Shown piece after piece: positions 45,938 through 55,733 of a stretch of 64,000 nucleotides of DNA. The translations under genes and the position numbers were made by a program. Numbering within the stretch: the first letter of the stretch is position 1; each line of letters begins with the position of its first letter. Location: positions 1,364,001 to 1,428,000 of the forward strand of contig NZ_VOUX01000033.1 of NCBI RefSeq assembly GCF_008011855.1, written 5' to 3'. The notes below the pieces were generated by a model that saw only the letters and a list, made by a program, of their open reading frames with translations, ran no database searches and was not told the origin of the DNA. The DNA is from Serratia bockelmannii. Lineage in GTDB: Bacteria; Pseudomonadota; Gammaproteobacteria; Enterobacterales; Enterobacteriaceae.

Positions 45938-46105
45938 AAAATCTCCGAAAAACGAAAAAGAGGAACTTACGAATGAAAGATATCTCTTTATTTTCCCCGA
46001 TTGGTTGCCGATAATCATTCACGTTAAAACCACAAAACCTTAACGTCTTGCCCGATTCCCTACAACTGCCCGCCGCCGTTATCCACGCGGCACCAGGAGA
46101 ACACC

Positions 46106-47350
46106 ATGGCCTCTTTAGTCATCGACGATATTCCGCAGACGATCGTTAACGTCAAGCGCCAGCTGCGCCAGGCATTACCGAACTACCGCGACGTCTTTCT
46201 AGCGCTGGAAGAGAACATCCGCGGCCAGGTCGAACAGATCCGCCGCGAGCTGGCCGCCGGCCATAATCCGGTGCCGCAGATCGACGCAGAAGATATCCTG
46301 CAGCAGCGCGTCAGCGAGCAGCAAATAGCGCTGATCAAACAGCGCGGCGCCTGCGCCATTCGCGGCGTGTTCCCCCGCGCCAAGGCCGAAGGCTGGAACC
46401 GGGAAATCGGCGACTACCTTGAGCGCAACAACTTCGTCGAACGGTTGAAAAACGCCGCCGAAGACAACTATTTCGGCAAGTTGGCCGCCAGCAAGCCGCA
46501 GATTTACGGCATCTATTGGTCAAAACCGCAGGTTGAAGCGCGGCAGGATGCGCGCATGCATGCGGTGCAGGTGTTCCTCAACAGCCTGTGGGCCACCGAG
46601 AGCAACGGCAAACAGCATTTCGATCCGACCCGCGTCGCCACCTACGCCGATCGCACCCGCCGCCGCCCGCCGAACTCCTCGTCGCTGGGCCTGTCACCGC
46701 ACGTCGACAGCGGCACCATTGAGCGCTGGCTGGACGAAAACTTCCGCTATGTCTATCGCCACGTTTTCTCCGGCGACTGGCAGCAGTACGATCCCTTCGC
46801 CGCCGACGGCCGCACCGAAGTGCGTGAAATAGCCTCCCCGGCGGTCTGCTCGATGTTCCGCACCTTCCAGGGTTGGACGGCGCTGACGCCGCAGCGCACC
46901 AACGCCGGCACGCTGAACCTGGTGCCGATCGCCAACGCCATGGCCTATGTGTTGCTGCGCGCGCTGCAGGACGACGTCGCCGACGACGATCTGTGCGATG
47001 CGGCACCGGGCCGCGCGCTGTCGATCTCGGAAAAGTGGCATCCCCTTTTATTAAGTGGGATTTCCCCCATTCCCGATCTGGAGCCGGGCGACACGGTCTT
47101 TTGGCACTGCGATGTGATCCACGCGGTGGAGAACGAGCATAACGGCGAGTTCGACAGCAACGTGATGTACATCGCTGCCGCGCCGGGCTGCGAGAAAAAC
47201 GACGCCTATCTGCAGCGCCAGCTGCCGAGCTTTATCGACGGCAGAACGCCGCCAGACTTCGCCCCTGACGACTTCGAGGTGGATTTCGACGGCCGCGCCA
47301 CCGTCGACCTGCTGACGCCACTGGGCAAAGCGCAGCTCGGCATGGGCTAA
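46106..47350 (+). CDS. ybiU: DUF1479 family protein YbiU (2OG-Fe(II) oxygenase-like)
   Basis: 414 residues, near the 421 of E. coli YbiU. A conserved jelly-roll core carries a putative iron site: [15 protein letters not shown] (HxD) and, later, [19 protein letters not shown] (distal His). A C-terminal Arg in the RTPPDF/DGRAT region may bind the co-substrate. The biochemical role is unproven. RBS aggag is 7 nt upstream of the ATG. A terminator follows and separates it from pyrS. Confidence 0.88.
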   Translation: MASLVIDDIPQTIVNVKRQLRQALPNYRDVFLALEENIRGQVEQIRRELAAGHNPVPQIDAEDILQQRVSEQQIALIKQRGACAIRGVFPRAKAEGWNREIGDYLERNNFVERLKNAAEDNYFGKLAASKPQIYGIYWSKPQVEARQDARMHAVQVFLNSLWATESNGKQHFDPTRVATYADRTRRRPPNSSSLGLSPHVDSGTIERWLDENFRYVYRHVFSGDWQQYDPFAADGRTEVREIASPAVCSMFRTFQGWTALTPQRTNAGTLNLVPIANAMAYVLLRALQDDVADDDLCDAAPGRALSISEKWHPLLLSGISPIPDLEPGDTVFWHCDVIHAVENEHNGEFDSNVMYIAAAPGCEKNDAYLQRQLPSFIDGRTPPDFAPDDFEVDFDGRATVDLLTPLGKAQLGMG

Positions 47351-47357
47351 TCCCCCG

Positions 47358-47385
47358 CCCGTGGCGCACGCCACGGGCCCCTTTC
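47358..47385 (+). terminator. ybiU terminator
   Basis: Stem CCCGTGGCG / CGCCACGGG followed by CCCCTTTCG. The U-run is short. Confidence 0.55.
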
Positions 47386-47392
47386 GCTGTGG

Positions 47393-47398
47393 TATACT
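47393..47398 (+). promoter_or_regulatory. Probable -10 element for pyrSR
   Basis: TATACT lies 34 nt upstream of the pyrS GTG and just after the ybiU terminator. Confidence 0.45.
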
Positions 47399-47431
47399 GC
47401 CGCCATCCGTAGGCCGCAGCGAGAACCCGTC

Positions 47432-49141
47432 GTGCACCCTTTTTTTGAAATGCTGTTGGCGGTGTTTGATCGCGCCGCGCTGATGTTGATCTGTCTGTTT
47501 TTCCTGACCCGCACCCGGCTGTTCCGCCAACTGCTGCAAAAAGAAGACCATACGCCGCTCGAGCTCGGCATCGTCACGGCGATCTTCTCGCTGTTCGCGC
47601 TGTTCAGCACCTACTCCGGCATCAACGTCGAAGGATCGCTGGTTAACGTGCGCGTCATCGCCATCATGGCCGGCGGCATCCTGTTCGGCCCCTGGGTGGG
47701 GATCGTCACCGGCATCGTCGCCGGCGTGCACCGCTATCTGATCGATATCGGCGGCATCACGTCGGTGCCCTGTCTTATCACCAGCATCATCGCCGGCATC
47801 AGCGCCGGTTACATCAACCTCAGGGTGAAAAAAGAGCAGCGCTGGCGTGCCGGCATCGTCGGCGGCATGCTGTGCGAATCCCTCACCATGCTGCTGATCG
47901 TGCTGTGGGCCAAGCCGACCGAGCTTGGGCTGGACATCGTGTCGCAGATCGCCCTGCCGATGATCCTCGGCACGGTGTGCATCGGCCTGATCGTGCTGCT
48001 GGTGCAGAGCGTCGAGGATGAGAAAGAAGTGATCGCCGCGCGCCAGGCTAAGCTGGCGCTGGATATCGCCCACAAGACGCTGCCCTATTTCCGCAACATC
48101 AACAGCGAATCGCTGGCCACCATCTGCGATATCATCCGCCAGGACATCCGCGCCGACGCGGTAGCGATCACCGATACCCATCAGGTGCTGGCCTACGTCG
48201 GCGTAGGGCGCGAAGCCTACCCGATCGGCCGCGAAGGGCTGAGCCGCGTCACCCGCGAAAGCATTCGCCACGGCAAAATCATCATCAAGAACAACCTGGA
48301 AAACCCGGCGGCGCCGCAGATCCATTCGCAGCTGGTGGTGCCGCTGTGGGAAAAAGGCGAAGTGACCGGCGCGCTAAAAATCTACTACTGCCACGCCCAC
48401 CAGATCACCAACACGCTGAAGGTGATGGCGGTCGGGCTGTCGCAGATCATCTCCACGCAGATGGAAGTGTCCCGCATCGAGCACCTGCGCCAGATGGCGG
48501 ACAAGGCCGAAATGCGCGCGCTGCAGAGCAAGATTAACCCGCACTTCCTGTTCAACGCGCTGAACGCCATCTCTTCCTCTATTCGCCTGAATCCGGACAC
48601 CGCGCGCCAGCTGATCATTAACCTGTCGCGCTACCTGCGCTACAACCTGGAGCTGAACGACGAACTGATCGATATCCGCAAGGAGTTACATCAGATTCAG
48701 GACTATATCGCCATCGAACAGGCCCGCTTCGGCGCCAAGCTGACGGTGATCTACGACATCGACGACGATGTCTCGGTGCGCATTCCGAGCCTGCTGATCC
48801 AGCCGCTGGTGGAGAACGCCATCGTGCACGGCATCCAGCCCTGTAAGGGGAAAGGGGTGGTGGTGATCGCGGTGAAAGATCAGGGCGACCGGGTGAAGAT
48901 TTCGGTGAAGGATACCGGCCACGGCATCAACCAGGAAACCATCGATCGGGTGGCGCGCAACGAAATGCCGGGCCACAATATCGGCCTGCTCAACGTGCAT
49001 CACCGCGTGTCGCTGCTGTACGGTGAAGGGCTGCATATCCGCCGCCTGGAGCCGGGCACCGAAATCGCGTTCTACATCAGCAAAAACGGCGGCAAGCTGC
49101 ATCAGGAGCCGAGCGCGCCGCCGGTCGGGGAGGCCTCATGA
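47432..49141 (+). CDS. pyrS: Pyruvate-sensing histidine kinase PyrS (YpdA), LytS family
   Basis: 569 residues from a GTG start (gagaa upstream) that aligns with E. coli YpdA ([19 protein letters not shown] versus [19 protein letters not shown]). There are about six TM helices (5TM-5TMR_LYT domain, ~1-195; [21 protein letters not shown]). A GAF domain (~215-350) is followed by the LytS-type HisKA ([27 protein letters not shown], phospho-accepting His) and HATPase ([33 protein letters not shown]). It responds to extracellular pyruvate in E. coli and phosphorylates PyrR. Overlap with pyrR is 4 nt. Confidence 0.94.
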   Translation: MHPFFEMLLAVFDRAALMLICLFFLTRTRLFRQLLQKEDHTPLELGIVTAIFSLFALFSTYSGINVEGSLVNVRVIAIMAGGILFGPWVGIVTGIVAGVHRYLIDIGGITSVPCLITSIIAGISAGYINLRVKKEQRWRAGIVGGMLCESLTMLLIVLWAKPTELGLDIVSQIALPMILGTVCIGLIVLLVQSVEDEKEVIAARQAKLALDIAHKTLPYFRNINSESLATICDIIRQDIRADAVAITDTHQVLAYVGVGREAYPIGREGLSRVTRESIRHGKIIIKNNLENPAAPQIHSQLVVPLWEKGEVTGALKIYYCHAHQITNTLKVMAVGLSQIISTQMEVSRIEHLRQMADKAEMRALQSKINPHFLFNALNAISSSIRLNPDTARQLIINLSRYLRYNLELNDELIDIRKELHQIQDYIAIEQARFGAKLTVIYDIDDDVSVRIPSLLIQPLVENAIVHGIQPCKGKGVVVIAVKDQGDRVKISVKDTGHGINQETIDRVARNEMPGHNIGLLNVHHRVSLLYGEGLHIRRLEPGTEIAFYISKNGGKLHQEPSAPPVGEAS

Positions 49142-49872
49142 AAGCCATCATCGTGGAAGACGAATTCCTCGCGCAGGAAGAACTCAGCTACCTGATCAAG
49201 AAACACAGCAATATCGATATCGTCGCCACCTTCGAGGATGGCCTCGACGTCCTCAAATACCTGCAGACTCACCAGGTCGACGCCATTTTCCTCGATATCA
49301 ACATCCCGTCGCTGGACGGCGTGTTGCTGGCGCAAAACATCAGTAAATTCGCGCATCGCCCGTCGATCGTGTTCATCACCGCCTATAAAGAGCACGCGGT
49401 GGAAGCGTTCGAGATCGAAGCGTTCGACTATATCCTCAAGCCCTATCACGAGGCGCGCATCGTCACCATGCTGCAAAAGCTGGAGGCGCTGCACCATCGC
49501 CCCGCCGGCGCGACGGAGCCGGCCAGCGCGCCGAGCCGCGGCAGCCATAGCATCAACCTGATCAAAGACGAGCGGATCATCGTTACCGACATCAACGACA
49601 TCTATTACGCCGCCGCCGATGAAAAGGTGACGCGGGTCTATACCCGCCGGGAAGAGTTCGTGATGCCGATGAACATCACCGAGTTTTACGGCCGGCTGCC
49701 GGAAGAACATTTCTTCCGCTGCCATCGCTCTTACTGCGTTAACCTGGCGAAGATCCGCGAGATCGTCCCCTGGTTCAACAATACCTACATTCTGCGGCTG
49801 AGCGATCTCGAGTTTGAAGTGCCGGTCAGCCGCAGCAAGGTGAAAGAGTTCCGCAAGCTGATGCGCCTGTAA
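49138..49872 (+). CDS. pyrR: LytTR response regulator PyrR (YpdB)
   Basis: 244 residues. Receiver domain ~1-120 with the phospho-acceptor Asp53 in IFLDINIPS and conserved VITAYKE and FDYILKPY (Lys). The LytTR DNA-binding domain is ~140-240 ([54 protein letters not shown]). It starts inside the pyrS stop (ATGA). In E. coli PyrR activates yhjX by binding direct repeats. Those repeats and a YhjX-type gene are right downstream here. Confidence 0.95.
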   Translation: MKAIIVEDEFLAQEELSYLIKKHSNIDIVATFEDGLDVLKYLQTHQVDAIFLDINIPSLDGVLLAQNISKFAHRPSIVFITAYKEHAVEAFEIEAFDYILKPYHEARIVTMLQKLEALHHRPAGATEPASAPSRGSHSINLIKDERIIVTDINDIYYAAADEKVTRVYTRREEFVMPMNITEFYGRLPEEHFFRCHRSYCVNLAKIREIVPWFNNTYILRLSDLEFEVPVSRSKVKEFRKLMRL

Positions 49873-49876
49873 GCGC

Positions 49877-50209
49877 TTACCAGCGCGGGCCCGGACGGTA
49901 GTAATAGCCGGGCGGCGGCGGTGGCGGCATGCGGTAATGCGGCCGATCTCGCCAGTCGCGCCGCGGTGGCCCGTAGTAAATCACCCGTGGCGGCGGGCCG
50001 TAATAGTACCCGCGCGGGCGTTCATACCGGTGATGATCGGCCCACCAACGCGGATCGCGCCAGCGATAGCCGTCCCAGTAGTGGCCGCGATTATCGCGAT
50101 CGCCGATATGTAACGACAGGCCCGGCACGTTCACGCCGATGGACACGTCGGCCTGGCTCGCCAGCGGCAGCGCCAGCAGCGCGGCCAGTAACAACAGCGT
50201 TTTTTTCAT
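49877..50209 (-). CDS. DUF2502 (YpeC-like) periplasmic protein, paralogue of 59663-60073
   Basis: 110 residues from the ATG at 50209; the longer frame lacks homology. Signal peptide MKKTLLLLAALLALPLASQA. The mature part begins DVSIGVNVPGLSLHIGDRDN, followed by HYWDGYRWRD and a Pro/Tyr/Arg-rich tail (PPPPPPGYYYRP). The IGDxDNRGxYWDGYxWRD core is shared with the YpeC protein at 59.7 kb, so the two are paralogues with different tails. The function is unknown. It is convergent with pyrR (4 nt between stops) and divergent from the YhjX-type gene. Confidence 0.78.
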   Translation of the reverse strand: MKKTLLLLAALLALPLASQADVSIGVNVPGLSLHIGDRDNRGHYWDGYRWRDPRWWADHHRYERPRGYYYGPPPRVIYYGPPRRDWRDRPHYRMPPPPPPGYYYRPGPRW

Positions 50210-50366
50210 TTCATGGACTCCTGCAGAGCGGACCTCGTCCGATCGCAGATAACATAGTCCCGCGCTCATCGCCGCTCTATAGGCGCAATGCCGATTTACG
50301 CCTTTCAGACGCATCCTTCACAATTTCACCACAATCGTTCACCGCCGATTAACAATAAATCGTTGA

Positions 50367-50390
50367 TATCTTTGATGTAGATCACGTGTC
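50367..50390 (+). promoter_or_regulatory. CRP-like site upstream of the PyrR repeats
   Basis: The core is TTTGA-TGTAGA-TCACG, close to TGTGA-N6-TCACA. It lies 10 bp before the first PyrR-type repeat. Confidence 0.5.
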
Positions 50391-50396
50391 ACCCCC

Positions 50397-50478
50397 GGCA
50401 TTTCACGCGCTTTTCGGCGCAAAAACGGCAACTCACGCCGCATAACATGCATTTCATTCCTTCCGTCGTGCAACTCAT
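50397..50478 (+). promoter_or_regulatory. PyrR (YpdB)-type LytTR binding repeats
   Basis: Four decamers: GGCATTTCAC (50397), GGCAACTCAC (50427), TGCATTTCAT (50448) and TGCAACTCAT (50469). The last three have an exact 21-bp period (10 + N11). The E. coli YpdB site at yhjX is known as GGCATTTCAT-N11-GGCATTTCAT. The last repeat ends 33 bp before a TATAAT box, a usual activator position. Confidence 0.8.
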
Positions 50479-50511
50479 TCCCGATCCGCCGCCCGCCGGG
50501 GGTGCCGGCCA

Positions 50512-50517
50512 TATAAT
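50512..50517 (+). promoter_or_regulatory. -10 element of the YhjX-type gene
   Basis: Perfect TATAAT with no recognisable -35 (GC-rich at that place), as expected for an activator-dependent promoter. It lies 89 nt upstream of the start codon. Confidence 0.6.
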
Positions 50518-50606
50518 AAGCCCATACCGCGGGAACACAGATTCACCCCGCAAATTTCAGCCAACGGCTCACGCCCGGCAACGCACACACAGGAAGGAGA
50601 CCGGCC

Positions 50607-51836
50607 ATGAACACCAAACCGGCAAATCGCAGCTTAATCGTTCTCGGCACCATCATCTGTCAGATGGGTCTGGGCACCATCTACACCTGGAGCCTGTTCA
50701 ACCAGCCGCTGGTCGACAAGTTCCACTGGGGGCTGGCAGACGTCGCCACCACCTTCTCCATCACCAGCTTCTTCCTGGCCTTCGCCACGCTGTTCGCCGG
50801 CAAGCTGCAAGAACGCTTCGGCATCCGCAATCTGACGCTGTGTTCCGGCATCCTGGTCGGCCTGGGTCTCATCGCCAGCGCCCACGTCAGCTCGCTTGAC
50901 ATGATTTACCTGCTGGCCGGCGTGGTGGTGGGCTTTGCGGTCGGTATCGCCTACATCTCCACCCTGTCCAACCTGATTAAGTGGTTCCCCGCCAACAAAG
51001 GCCTGATTTCCGGCATCTCCGTCGGCGCCTTCGGCAGCGGTAGCCTGCTGTTCAAATACGTCAACGCCGCCCTGATCGCCGACGTCGGCGTTTCCGGTGC
51101 CTTCTTCTACTGGGGTGCCATCGTGATGGGCCTGATCGTCGTCGGCTCCCTGCTGCTGAAAGAGCCGGTGCTGGCGACCAACGCCGCACAACCAGGCGCC
51201 AACGGTCTGGGTAACGACTACAGCGTGCGTCAGATGCTGGCCACCAAAGAAGCCTACCTGCTGTTCACCATCTTCTTCGCTGCCTGCATGAGCGGTCTGT
51301 ATCTGATTGGCATCGTGAAAGACATGGGCGTTCAACTGGCCGGGATGGACTTGGCCACCGCCGCCAACACCGTGTCCGCCGTCGCCATCTTCAACACCGC
51401 CGGCCGCATCATCCTGGGTACGCTGTCCGATAAAGTGGGCCGCATGCGCGTCATCAGCTTCACCATGCTGGTTACCGTGCTGGCGATTGTCGCCCTGAGC
51501 TTCATGACTCTGAACCACACGCTGTTCTTCATCTGCGTCGGCGCGGTGGCCTTCTGCTTCGGCGGCAACATCACCGTGTTCCCGGCGATTGTCGGCGACT
51601 TCTTCGGCCTGAAAAACCACAGCAAGAACTACGGCATCATCTACCAGGGCTTCGGCCTGGGCGCGCTGGCCGGTTCGTTCGTCGCCAAATACTTCGGCGG
51701 CTTCCACGCCACCTTTATGGTGATTGGCGTCCTGTCCGCCGCTTCTCTGCTGATTACGCTGTTCATCAAAGCGCCGAAGGCGGTGGCAGCGGAAACGGCA
51801 GAAACCGCCCAAACGGCGGAGCTGGCCAAAGCCTGA
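50607..51836 (+). CDS. yhjX: MFS transporter, YhjX/OxlT-like (predicted PyrSR target)
   Basis: 409 residues with 12 TM helices. It matches E. coli YhjX in several parts: LIVLGTIICQMGLGTIYTWSLFN, GKLQERFGIRNLTLCSGILVGLG, LSNLIKWFPANKGLISGISVGAFG, ACMSGLYLIGIVKD and FGGNITVFPAIVGDFFGLKNHSKNYGIIYQGFG. The family includes the oxalate:formate antiporter OxlT, and YhjX is suspected to carry pyruvate or a related monocarboxylate. The RBS ggaagg/gagac is well placed. A strong terminator follows. The symbol is by similarity, and orthology should be confirmed. Confidence 0.85.
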   Translation: MNTKPANRSLIVLGTIICQMGLGTIYTWSLFNQPLVDKFHWGLADVATTFSITSFFLAFATLFAGKLQERFGIRNLTLCSGILVGLGLIASAHVSSLDMIYLLAGVVVGFAVGIAYISTLSNLIKWFPANKGLISGISVGAFGSGSLLFKYVNAALIADVGVSGAFFYWGAIVMGLIVVGSLLLKEPVLATNAAQPGANGLGNDYSVRQMLATKEAYLLFTIFFAACMSGLYLIGIVKDMGVQLAGMDLATAANTVSAVAIFNTAGRIILGTLSDKVGRMRVISFTMLVTVLAIVALSFMTLNHTLFFICVGAVAFCFGGNITVFPAIVGDFFGLKNHSKNYGIIYQGFGLGALAGSFVAKYFGGFHATFMVIGVLSAASLLITLFIKAPKAVAAETAETAQTAELAKA

Positions 51837-51853
51837 TACCCCACGAAAAAGAC

Positions 51854-51888
51854 AAGGGGCGCAACCTGTGGGTTGCGCCCCTTTTTTT
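51854..51888 (+). terminator. Terminator after the YhjX-type gene
   Basis: Stem AAGGGGCGCAACC / GGTTGCGCCCCTT with a TGT loop, followed by TTTTT. It also faces the convergent glk gene. Confidence 0.9.
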
Positions 51889-51906
51889 ATCGTGCCGCCG
51901 CGTTGC

Positions 51907-52869
51907 TTACAGCTGCATGCCCAGCGTCTGGCGCAGATGCGCGCCGGCTCCCAGCAGGCCCGGTTGGCCATGGGTTATCATGAACACCGGAATGTCTCGC
52001 ACATAGTCACGGAAACGCCCTTTGTCTTCGAAAGCGGCGCGGAAGCCCGAGGCCTTGAAGAATTCCATAAAGCGCGGCACGATGCCGCCGGCGATGTACA
52101 CGCCGCCAAAGGTGCCCAGATTCAGCGCCAGGTTGCCGCCGAAGCGCCCCATGATCACGCAAAACAGCGACAGCGCACGGCGGCAGTCGATGCAGCTGTC
52201 GGCCAGCGCCCGCTCGGTAATGTCCTTCGGCTCCAGTTTCTCCGGCAGGCGGTTGTCCGCCTTGACGATGGCGCGATACAGGTTGACCAGGCCCGGCCCG
52301 GACAGCACGCGCTCGGCGGAAACGTGCCCCACTTCACCGCGCAGCACCTCCAGAATAATGTCTTCTTCTTCGCTGTTCGGGGCGAAATCGACATGGCCGC
52401 CCTCGCCCGGCAGGCTGACCCAGCGGCGATCGACCTGCACCAGGTGGGCAACACCCAGCCCGGTGCCGGCGCCGTACACCGCGATCGGTTTGCCCGGCTG
52501 CGCATCGCCGCCGCCAAACTGCAGCACGTCGTCCGGCGAGAGCATCGGGATCGCCATCGAGACGGCGGTGAAATCGTTGATCACTTCCAGATGACTCAAC
52601 CCCAGGTTGGCCTTCATTTCTTTGATAGAGAACGCCCAGCTGTGGTTGGTCATCGCGACCCAGTCTTCCGTCACCGGGCAGGCGATCGCGATACAGGCGT
52701 CCTGCACCTCGATATCGCACGCTTTCAGGTAGTGGCGGATCACCGCCTCCAGGCTGTCGAACTCCAGGCCGGAATAGGTTTTCGCCTGGGTAATCTCACC
52801 CGTCGCAACAGTGCACAACGCCAGGCGGGCATTGGTGCCGCCAACATCACCCACGAGGGCATAGGTCAT
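51907..52869 (-). CDS. glk: Glucokinase
   Basis: 320 residues from the ATG at 52869 (ggaga upstream; E. coli 321). Bacterial glucokinase of the group without ROK motif: ATP-binding [28 protein letters not shown] with the catalytic Asp, [11 protein letters not shown] and [15 protein letters not shown]. It phosphorylates free internal glucose. It is transcribed alone. A Cra-type operator lies ~115 bp upstream, in line with the reported FruR/Cra control of E. coli glk. Confidence 0.96.
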   Translation of the reverse strand: MTYALVGDVGGTNARLALCTVATGEITQAKTYSGLEFDSLEAVIRHYLKACDIEVQDACIAIACPVTEDWVAMTNHSWAFSIKEMKANLGLSHLEVINDFTAVSMAIPMLSPDDVLQFGGGDAQPGKPIAVYGAGTGLGVAHLVQVDRRWVSLPGEGGHVDFAPNSEEEDIILEVLRGEVGHVSAERVLSGPGLVNLYRAIVKADNRLPEKLEPKDITERALADSCIDCRRALSLFCVIMGRFGGNLALNLGTFGGVYIAGGIVPRFMEFFKASGFRAAFEDKGRFRDYVRDIPVFMITHGQPGLLGAGAHLRQTLGMQL

Positions 52870-52983
52870 TGATTTCGTCTCCGCAAAATGAAAAATAAAA
52901 AGCTGCCCACACTGTAAAATCCTGCTGCGAAAACAACAATCACCCGCCTCGGATCTGCGCCCCAATAGCGATCCGGATCACAA

Positions 52984-52996
52984 AAAACGTTTCAGC
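52984..52996 (-). promoter_or_regulatory. Cra (FruR)-like operator upstream of glk
   Basis: On the minus strand this is GCTGAAACGTTTT, matching the Cra consensus TGAAACGTTTCA in the left half and the central ACGT. It lies ~115 bp before the glk ATG. Confidence 0.55.
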
Positions 52997-53179
52997 TTGC
53001 CCGTGATGCCGCGATTTGAAACAAATTGCGGCAAAAAACGCGCCGCCGCGACTGTTAACCGTCATCGACGCCGGGCAATATCAATGCGTGCCTGCTCGCC
53101 GATAGTCTGGCAAGCTGTGGCCACTGCCCAACCACCCGCTCTCCCTGCCCTGCATGGAGGCATCGACAAGGGATTATCC

Positions 53180-54427
53180 ATGCTGCATCCGCGCGCCAAT
53201 GCCATGTTGGCCTTTGCTTTGCCTGCGCTGATTATCGGTTCCGCCTCCAGTCTGGTGCTGCTATTGATGATGAAAGTCGCCGCTACGCTGCAGCAATGGC
53301 TGTGGGTGACGCTGCCCGACGCGCTGAGCCTGGATGCCCAGGCACCCTGGTGGCAGCTCGGCATGCTGACGCTGACCGGCGTGGCGGTCGGCCTGATCGC
53401 GCGCTACATGCCGGGCCACGCCGGGCCGGATCCGGCGACGGAATCGCTGATCGGCATGCCTCTGCCGCTCTCCGCCCTGCCGGGGCTGGGATTGGCGCTG
53501 ATCGTCGGCCTGGCCGGCGGCGTCAGCCTGGGGCCGGAAAACCCGATCACCGCCATCAATATCGCGCTGGTGGCGGCGGCGGGGGCGCGCCTGCTGCCGA
53601 AGGTGCCGCGCATGGACTGGATCATCCTGGCGGCTGCGGGCACCATCGGCGCGATGTTCGGCACACCGGTCGCCGCCGCGCTGATCTTCTCGCAAACCCT
53701 GGCGGGCAATAACGAAACGCCGCTGTGGGATCGGCTGTTTGCCCCGCTGGTCGCCGCCGCCGCCGGCGCGGTCACCACCCAGATGTTCTTCGTGCCCAAC
53801 TTCGCCCTGCAGCTCGACGCCTACGACGTGACGCGGCTGCCGGACATCTTCAGCGGCGCCATCGTGGCGCTGATCGCCATCGCGCTCGGCATGGTGGCGC
53901 TGTGGTGCTTCCCGCACGTTCACCGCCTGTTCCATTCGATGAAGAACCCGGTGTTGATGTTAGGGCTGGGGGGCTTTGTGCTGGGCCTGCTGGCGCTGGT
54001 GGGCGGAGAGATTACCCTGTTCAAAGGGCTGGATGAAATGAAGCGCCTCGCGCAAGACGATGGCTATTCGGTGCCGGCGCTGTTGACCATTACCCTGACC
54101 AAGCTGGCGGCGCTGGTGATCGCCGCCGCCTGTGGCTTTCGCGGCGGGCGCATCTTCCCGGCGGTGTTCGTCGGCGTGGCACTGGGGCTGATGCTGCATC
54201 AGCACGTTCCCGCAGTGCCGGCGGCGATCACCGTCTCCTGCGCCATCATGGGGCTGGTGCTGGTGGTCACGCGCGACGGCTGGCTCAGCCTGTTCATGGC
54301 GGTGGCGGTGGTGCCGGATCTGCACCTGCTGCCGGTGCTGTGCATCGTGATGCTGCCCGCCTGGCTGGCGCTGGCGGGCAAACCGCTGATGCTGGTGAAT
54401 CGCCGGCAGCCGCCGCACGACGATTAG
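53180..54427 (+). CDS. yfeO: ClC-family ion channel protein YfeO
   Basis: 415 residues from the ATG at 53180 (E. coli 418); the upstream frame is non-homologous. There are about 10-12 TM helices. ClC-type elements: [21 protein letters not shown] (GxxxP-like selectivity loop), [41 protein letters not shown] and [12 protein letters not shown]. It lies next to glk as in E. coli. The ion carried is unknown. Its stop overlaps the convergent racemase stop by a few nt. Confidence 0.93.
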   Translation: MLHPRANAMLAFALPALIIGSASSLVLLLMMKVAATLQQWLWVTLPDALSLDAQAPWWQLGMLTLTGVAVGLIARYMPGHAGPDPATESLIGMPLPLSALPGLGLALIVGLAGGVSLGPENPITAINIALVAAAGARLLPKVPRMDWIILAAAGTIGAMFGTPVAAALIFSQTLAGNNETPLWDRLFAPLVAAAAGAVTTQMFFVPNFALQLDAYDVTRLPDIFSGAIVALIAIALGMVALWCFPHVHRLFHSMKNPVLMLGLGGFVLGLLALVGGEITLFKGLDEMKRLAQDDGYSVPALLTITLTKLAALVIAAACGFRGGRIFPAVFVGVALGLMLHQHVPAVPAAITVSCAIMGLVLVVTRDGWLSLFMAVAVVPDLHLLPVLCIVMLPAWLALAGKPLMLVNRRQPPHDD

Positions 54428-55116
54428 GCCAACGCGAACGCCGCGGCGGCGCGGGCGTGGATCGCGGTGGTGTCGAACACCGGCACCGACGCATCACGCT
54501 CGCTCACCAGCAAACCTATTTCGGTGCAGCCGAAAATAATCCCCTGCGCGCCCTGCTGCTCCAGATCGCTGATGATCCGGCGATACTCATCGCGCGAGGC
54601 GTCGCGAATTTTACCCAGGCACAGTTCGTCATAGATGATGCGGTGTACGATGTCGCGATCGGCGCTGACCGGCGTCACCACGTCGATGCCGTGCAATTCC
54701 TGCAGGCGGCCGCGATAGAAGGTCTGCTCCATGGTAAAGCGCGTGCCCAGCAGCCCGACGCGGCGAATGTTTTTTTCCCGCACCTGCAGCGCCGTGGCAT
54801 CGGCGATGTGAATCAGCGGCAGGCCGCTGGCCTGCTCGACCGCCTCCGCCACCTTGTGCATGGTGTTGGTGCAGATCACGATAGCTTCGGCGCCGGCGGC
54901 GCGCAAAGCCACTGCGGCGGCGGCCAGCAGCCGGCCGGCACCGTCCCAATCGCCCTGGTGCTGCAAGCGTTCAACCTCCTGAAAATCGACGCTGTAGAGC
55001 ACGATTTTGGCCGAATGCAGCCCGCCGAGGCGTGCCTTTACCTGCTCGTTAATAGTGCGGTAATAAGGAATGGTGGATTCCCAGCTCATGCCACCCAGCA
55101 AGCCCAACACTTTCAT
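54424..55116 (-). CDS. Aspartate/glutamate racemase family protein (YgeA-like)
   Basis: 230 residues from the second ATG (55116), which is 8 nt from gagg; the first ATG at 55119 is also possible. PLP-independent amino-acid racemase fold: [16 protein letters not shown] at the N-terminus and two catalytic cysteines, Cys82 in VICTNTMHK and Cys197 in [11 protein letters not shown]. coli YgeA, of the same family, racemises several amino acids. It stands alone, with no transporter or D-amino-acid gene next to it apart from a PACE exporter upstream. Confidence 0.88.
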   Translation of the reverse strand: MKVLGLLGGMSWESTIPYYRTINEQVKARLGGLHSAKIVLYSVDFQEVERLQHQGDWDGAGRLLAAAAVALRAAGAEAIVICTNTMHKVAEAVEQASGLPLIHIADATALQVREKNIRRVGLLGTRFTMEQTFYRGRLQELHGIDVVTPVSADRDIVHRIIYDELCLGKIRDASRDEYRRIISDLEQQGAQGIIFGCTEIGLLVSERDASVPVFDTTAIHARAAAAFALA

Positions 55117-55182
55117 CATTCGTTCCTCAGCATTTCCGACGATCCTCTGACCTTACCTGAGAATCGCCGGGCTGACGACGCC

Positions 55183-55635
55183 TTATTTGGCGCCGGAATT
55201 GATCGGCTGGCGCGCTTCGAACCAGCGCTGGCGCAGCGTGTCGTACAGCCAGTTATAGGCCATGGTGTACGGCAGGAAGAACAGGAAGAAACCGATTTCC
55301 AGCATAAACGCCTGCGCCCAGGAGATGCTCAGCATCCAGGCGGCGATCGGCACGCCGATCAGGATAAAACCGGCTTCAAAGCCGACGGCGTGCAGCGCAC
55401 GCACTTTCAGGTTACGCACCACCCGGCTGACCGGCCACAGGCGGTCGAACACCGTGTTGTAAACCATGTTCCACAGCATCGCGACGGTGGAGAGCATCAC
55501 CGCCAACGCACCGACCTGCACCATTGAGCGGTTCAGCAGCCATGCGCCCAGCGGGGCGCAAACCATCACGGCGATGGCCTCGAAACCGACGGCGTGGACG
55601 ATACGTTCAATGAGAGACTTGTTTTGCAGTTGCAT
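55183..55635 (-). CDS. PACE family multidrug efflux protein (AceI-like)
   Basis: 150 residues with four TM helices arranged as two bacterial transmembrane pair (BTP) domains: RIVHAVGFEAIAVMVCAPL (with the conserved Glu in helix 1), NMVYNTVFDRLWP, then ALHAVGFEAGFILIGVPI and YNWLYDTLRQRWFE. These are proteobacterial antimicrobial compound efflux signatures (E. coli does not have this gene here). Chlorhexidine and other cationic biocides are typical family substrates. It is divergent from a LysR gene ~98 bp away, an arrangement like AceI/AceR. Confidence 0.9.
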   Translation of the reverse strand: MQLQNKSLIERIVHAVGFEAIAVMVCAPLGAWLLNRSMVQVGALAVMLSTVAMLWNMVYNTVFDRLWPVSRVVRNLKVRALHAVGFEAGFILIGVPIAAWMLSISWAQAFMLEIGFFLFFLPYTMAYNWLYDTLRQRWFEARQPINSGAK

Positions 55636-55733
55636 ACATCACCTTTTTTCAACAGTTGTTGCGAAAGCCAGGTGATTATCATCGCTTTTTCGGGTAGGTT
55701 AAAAATAGATTCCATCGATAAAGTAGATAGGTT

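Larger units (their letters stand above)
50210..50606. other. Regulatory region between the DUF2502 gene and the YhjX-type gene
   Basis: About 400 bp with no gene. It holds a CRP-like site (50367-50390), four LytTR-type direct repeats (50397-50478) and a TATAAT -10 (50512-50517). Confidence 0.7.
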
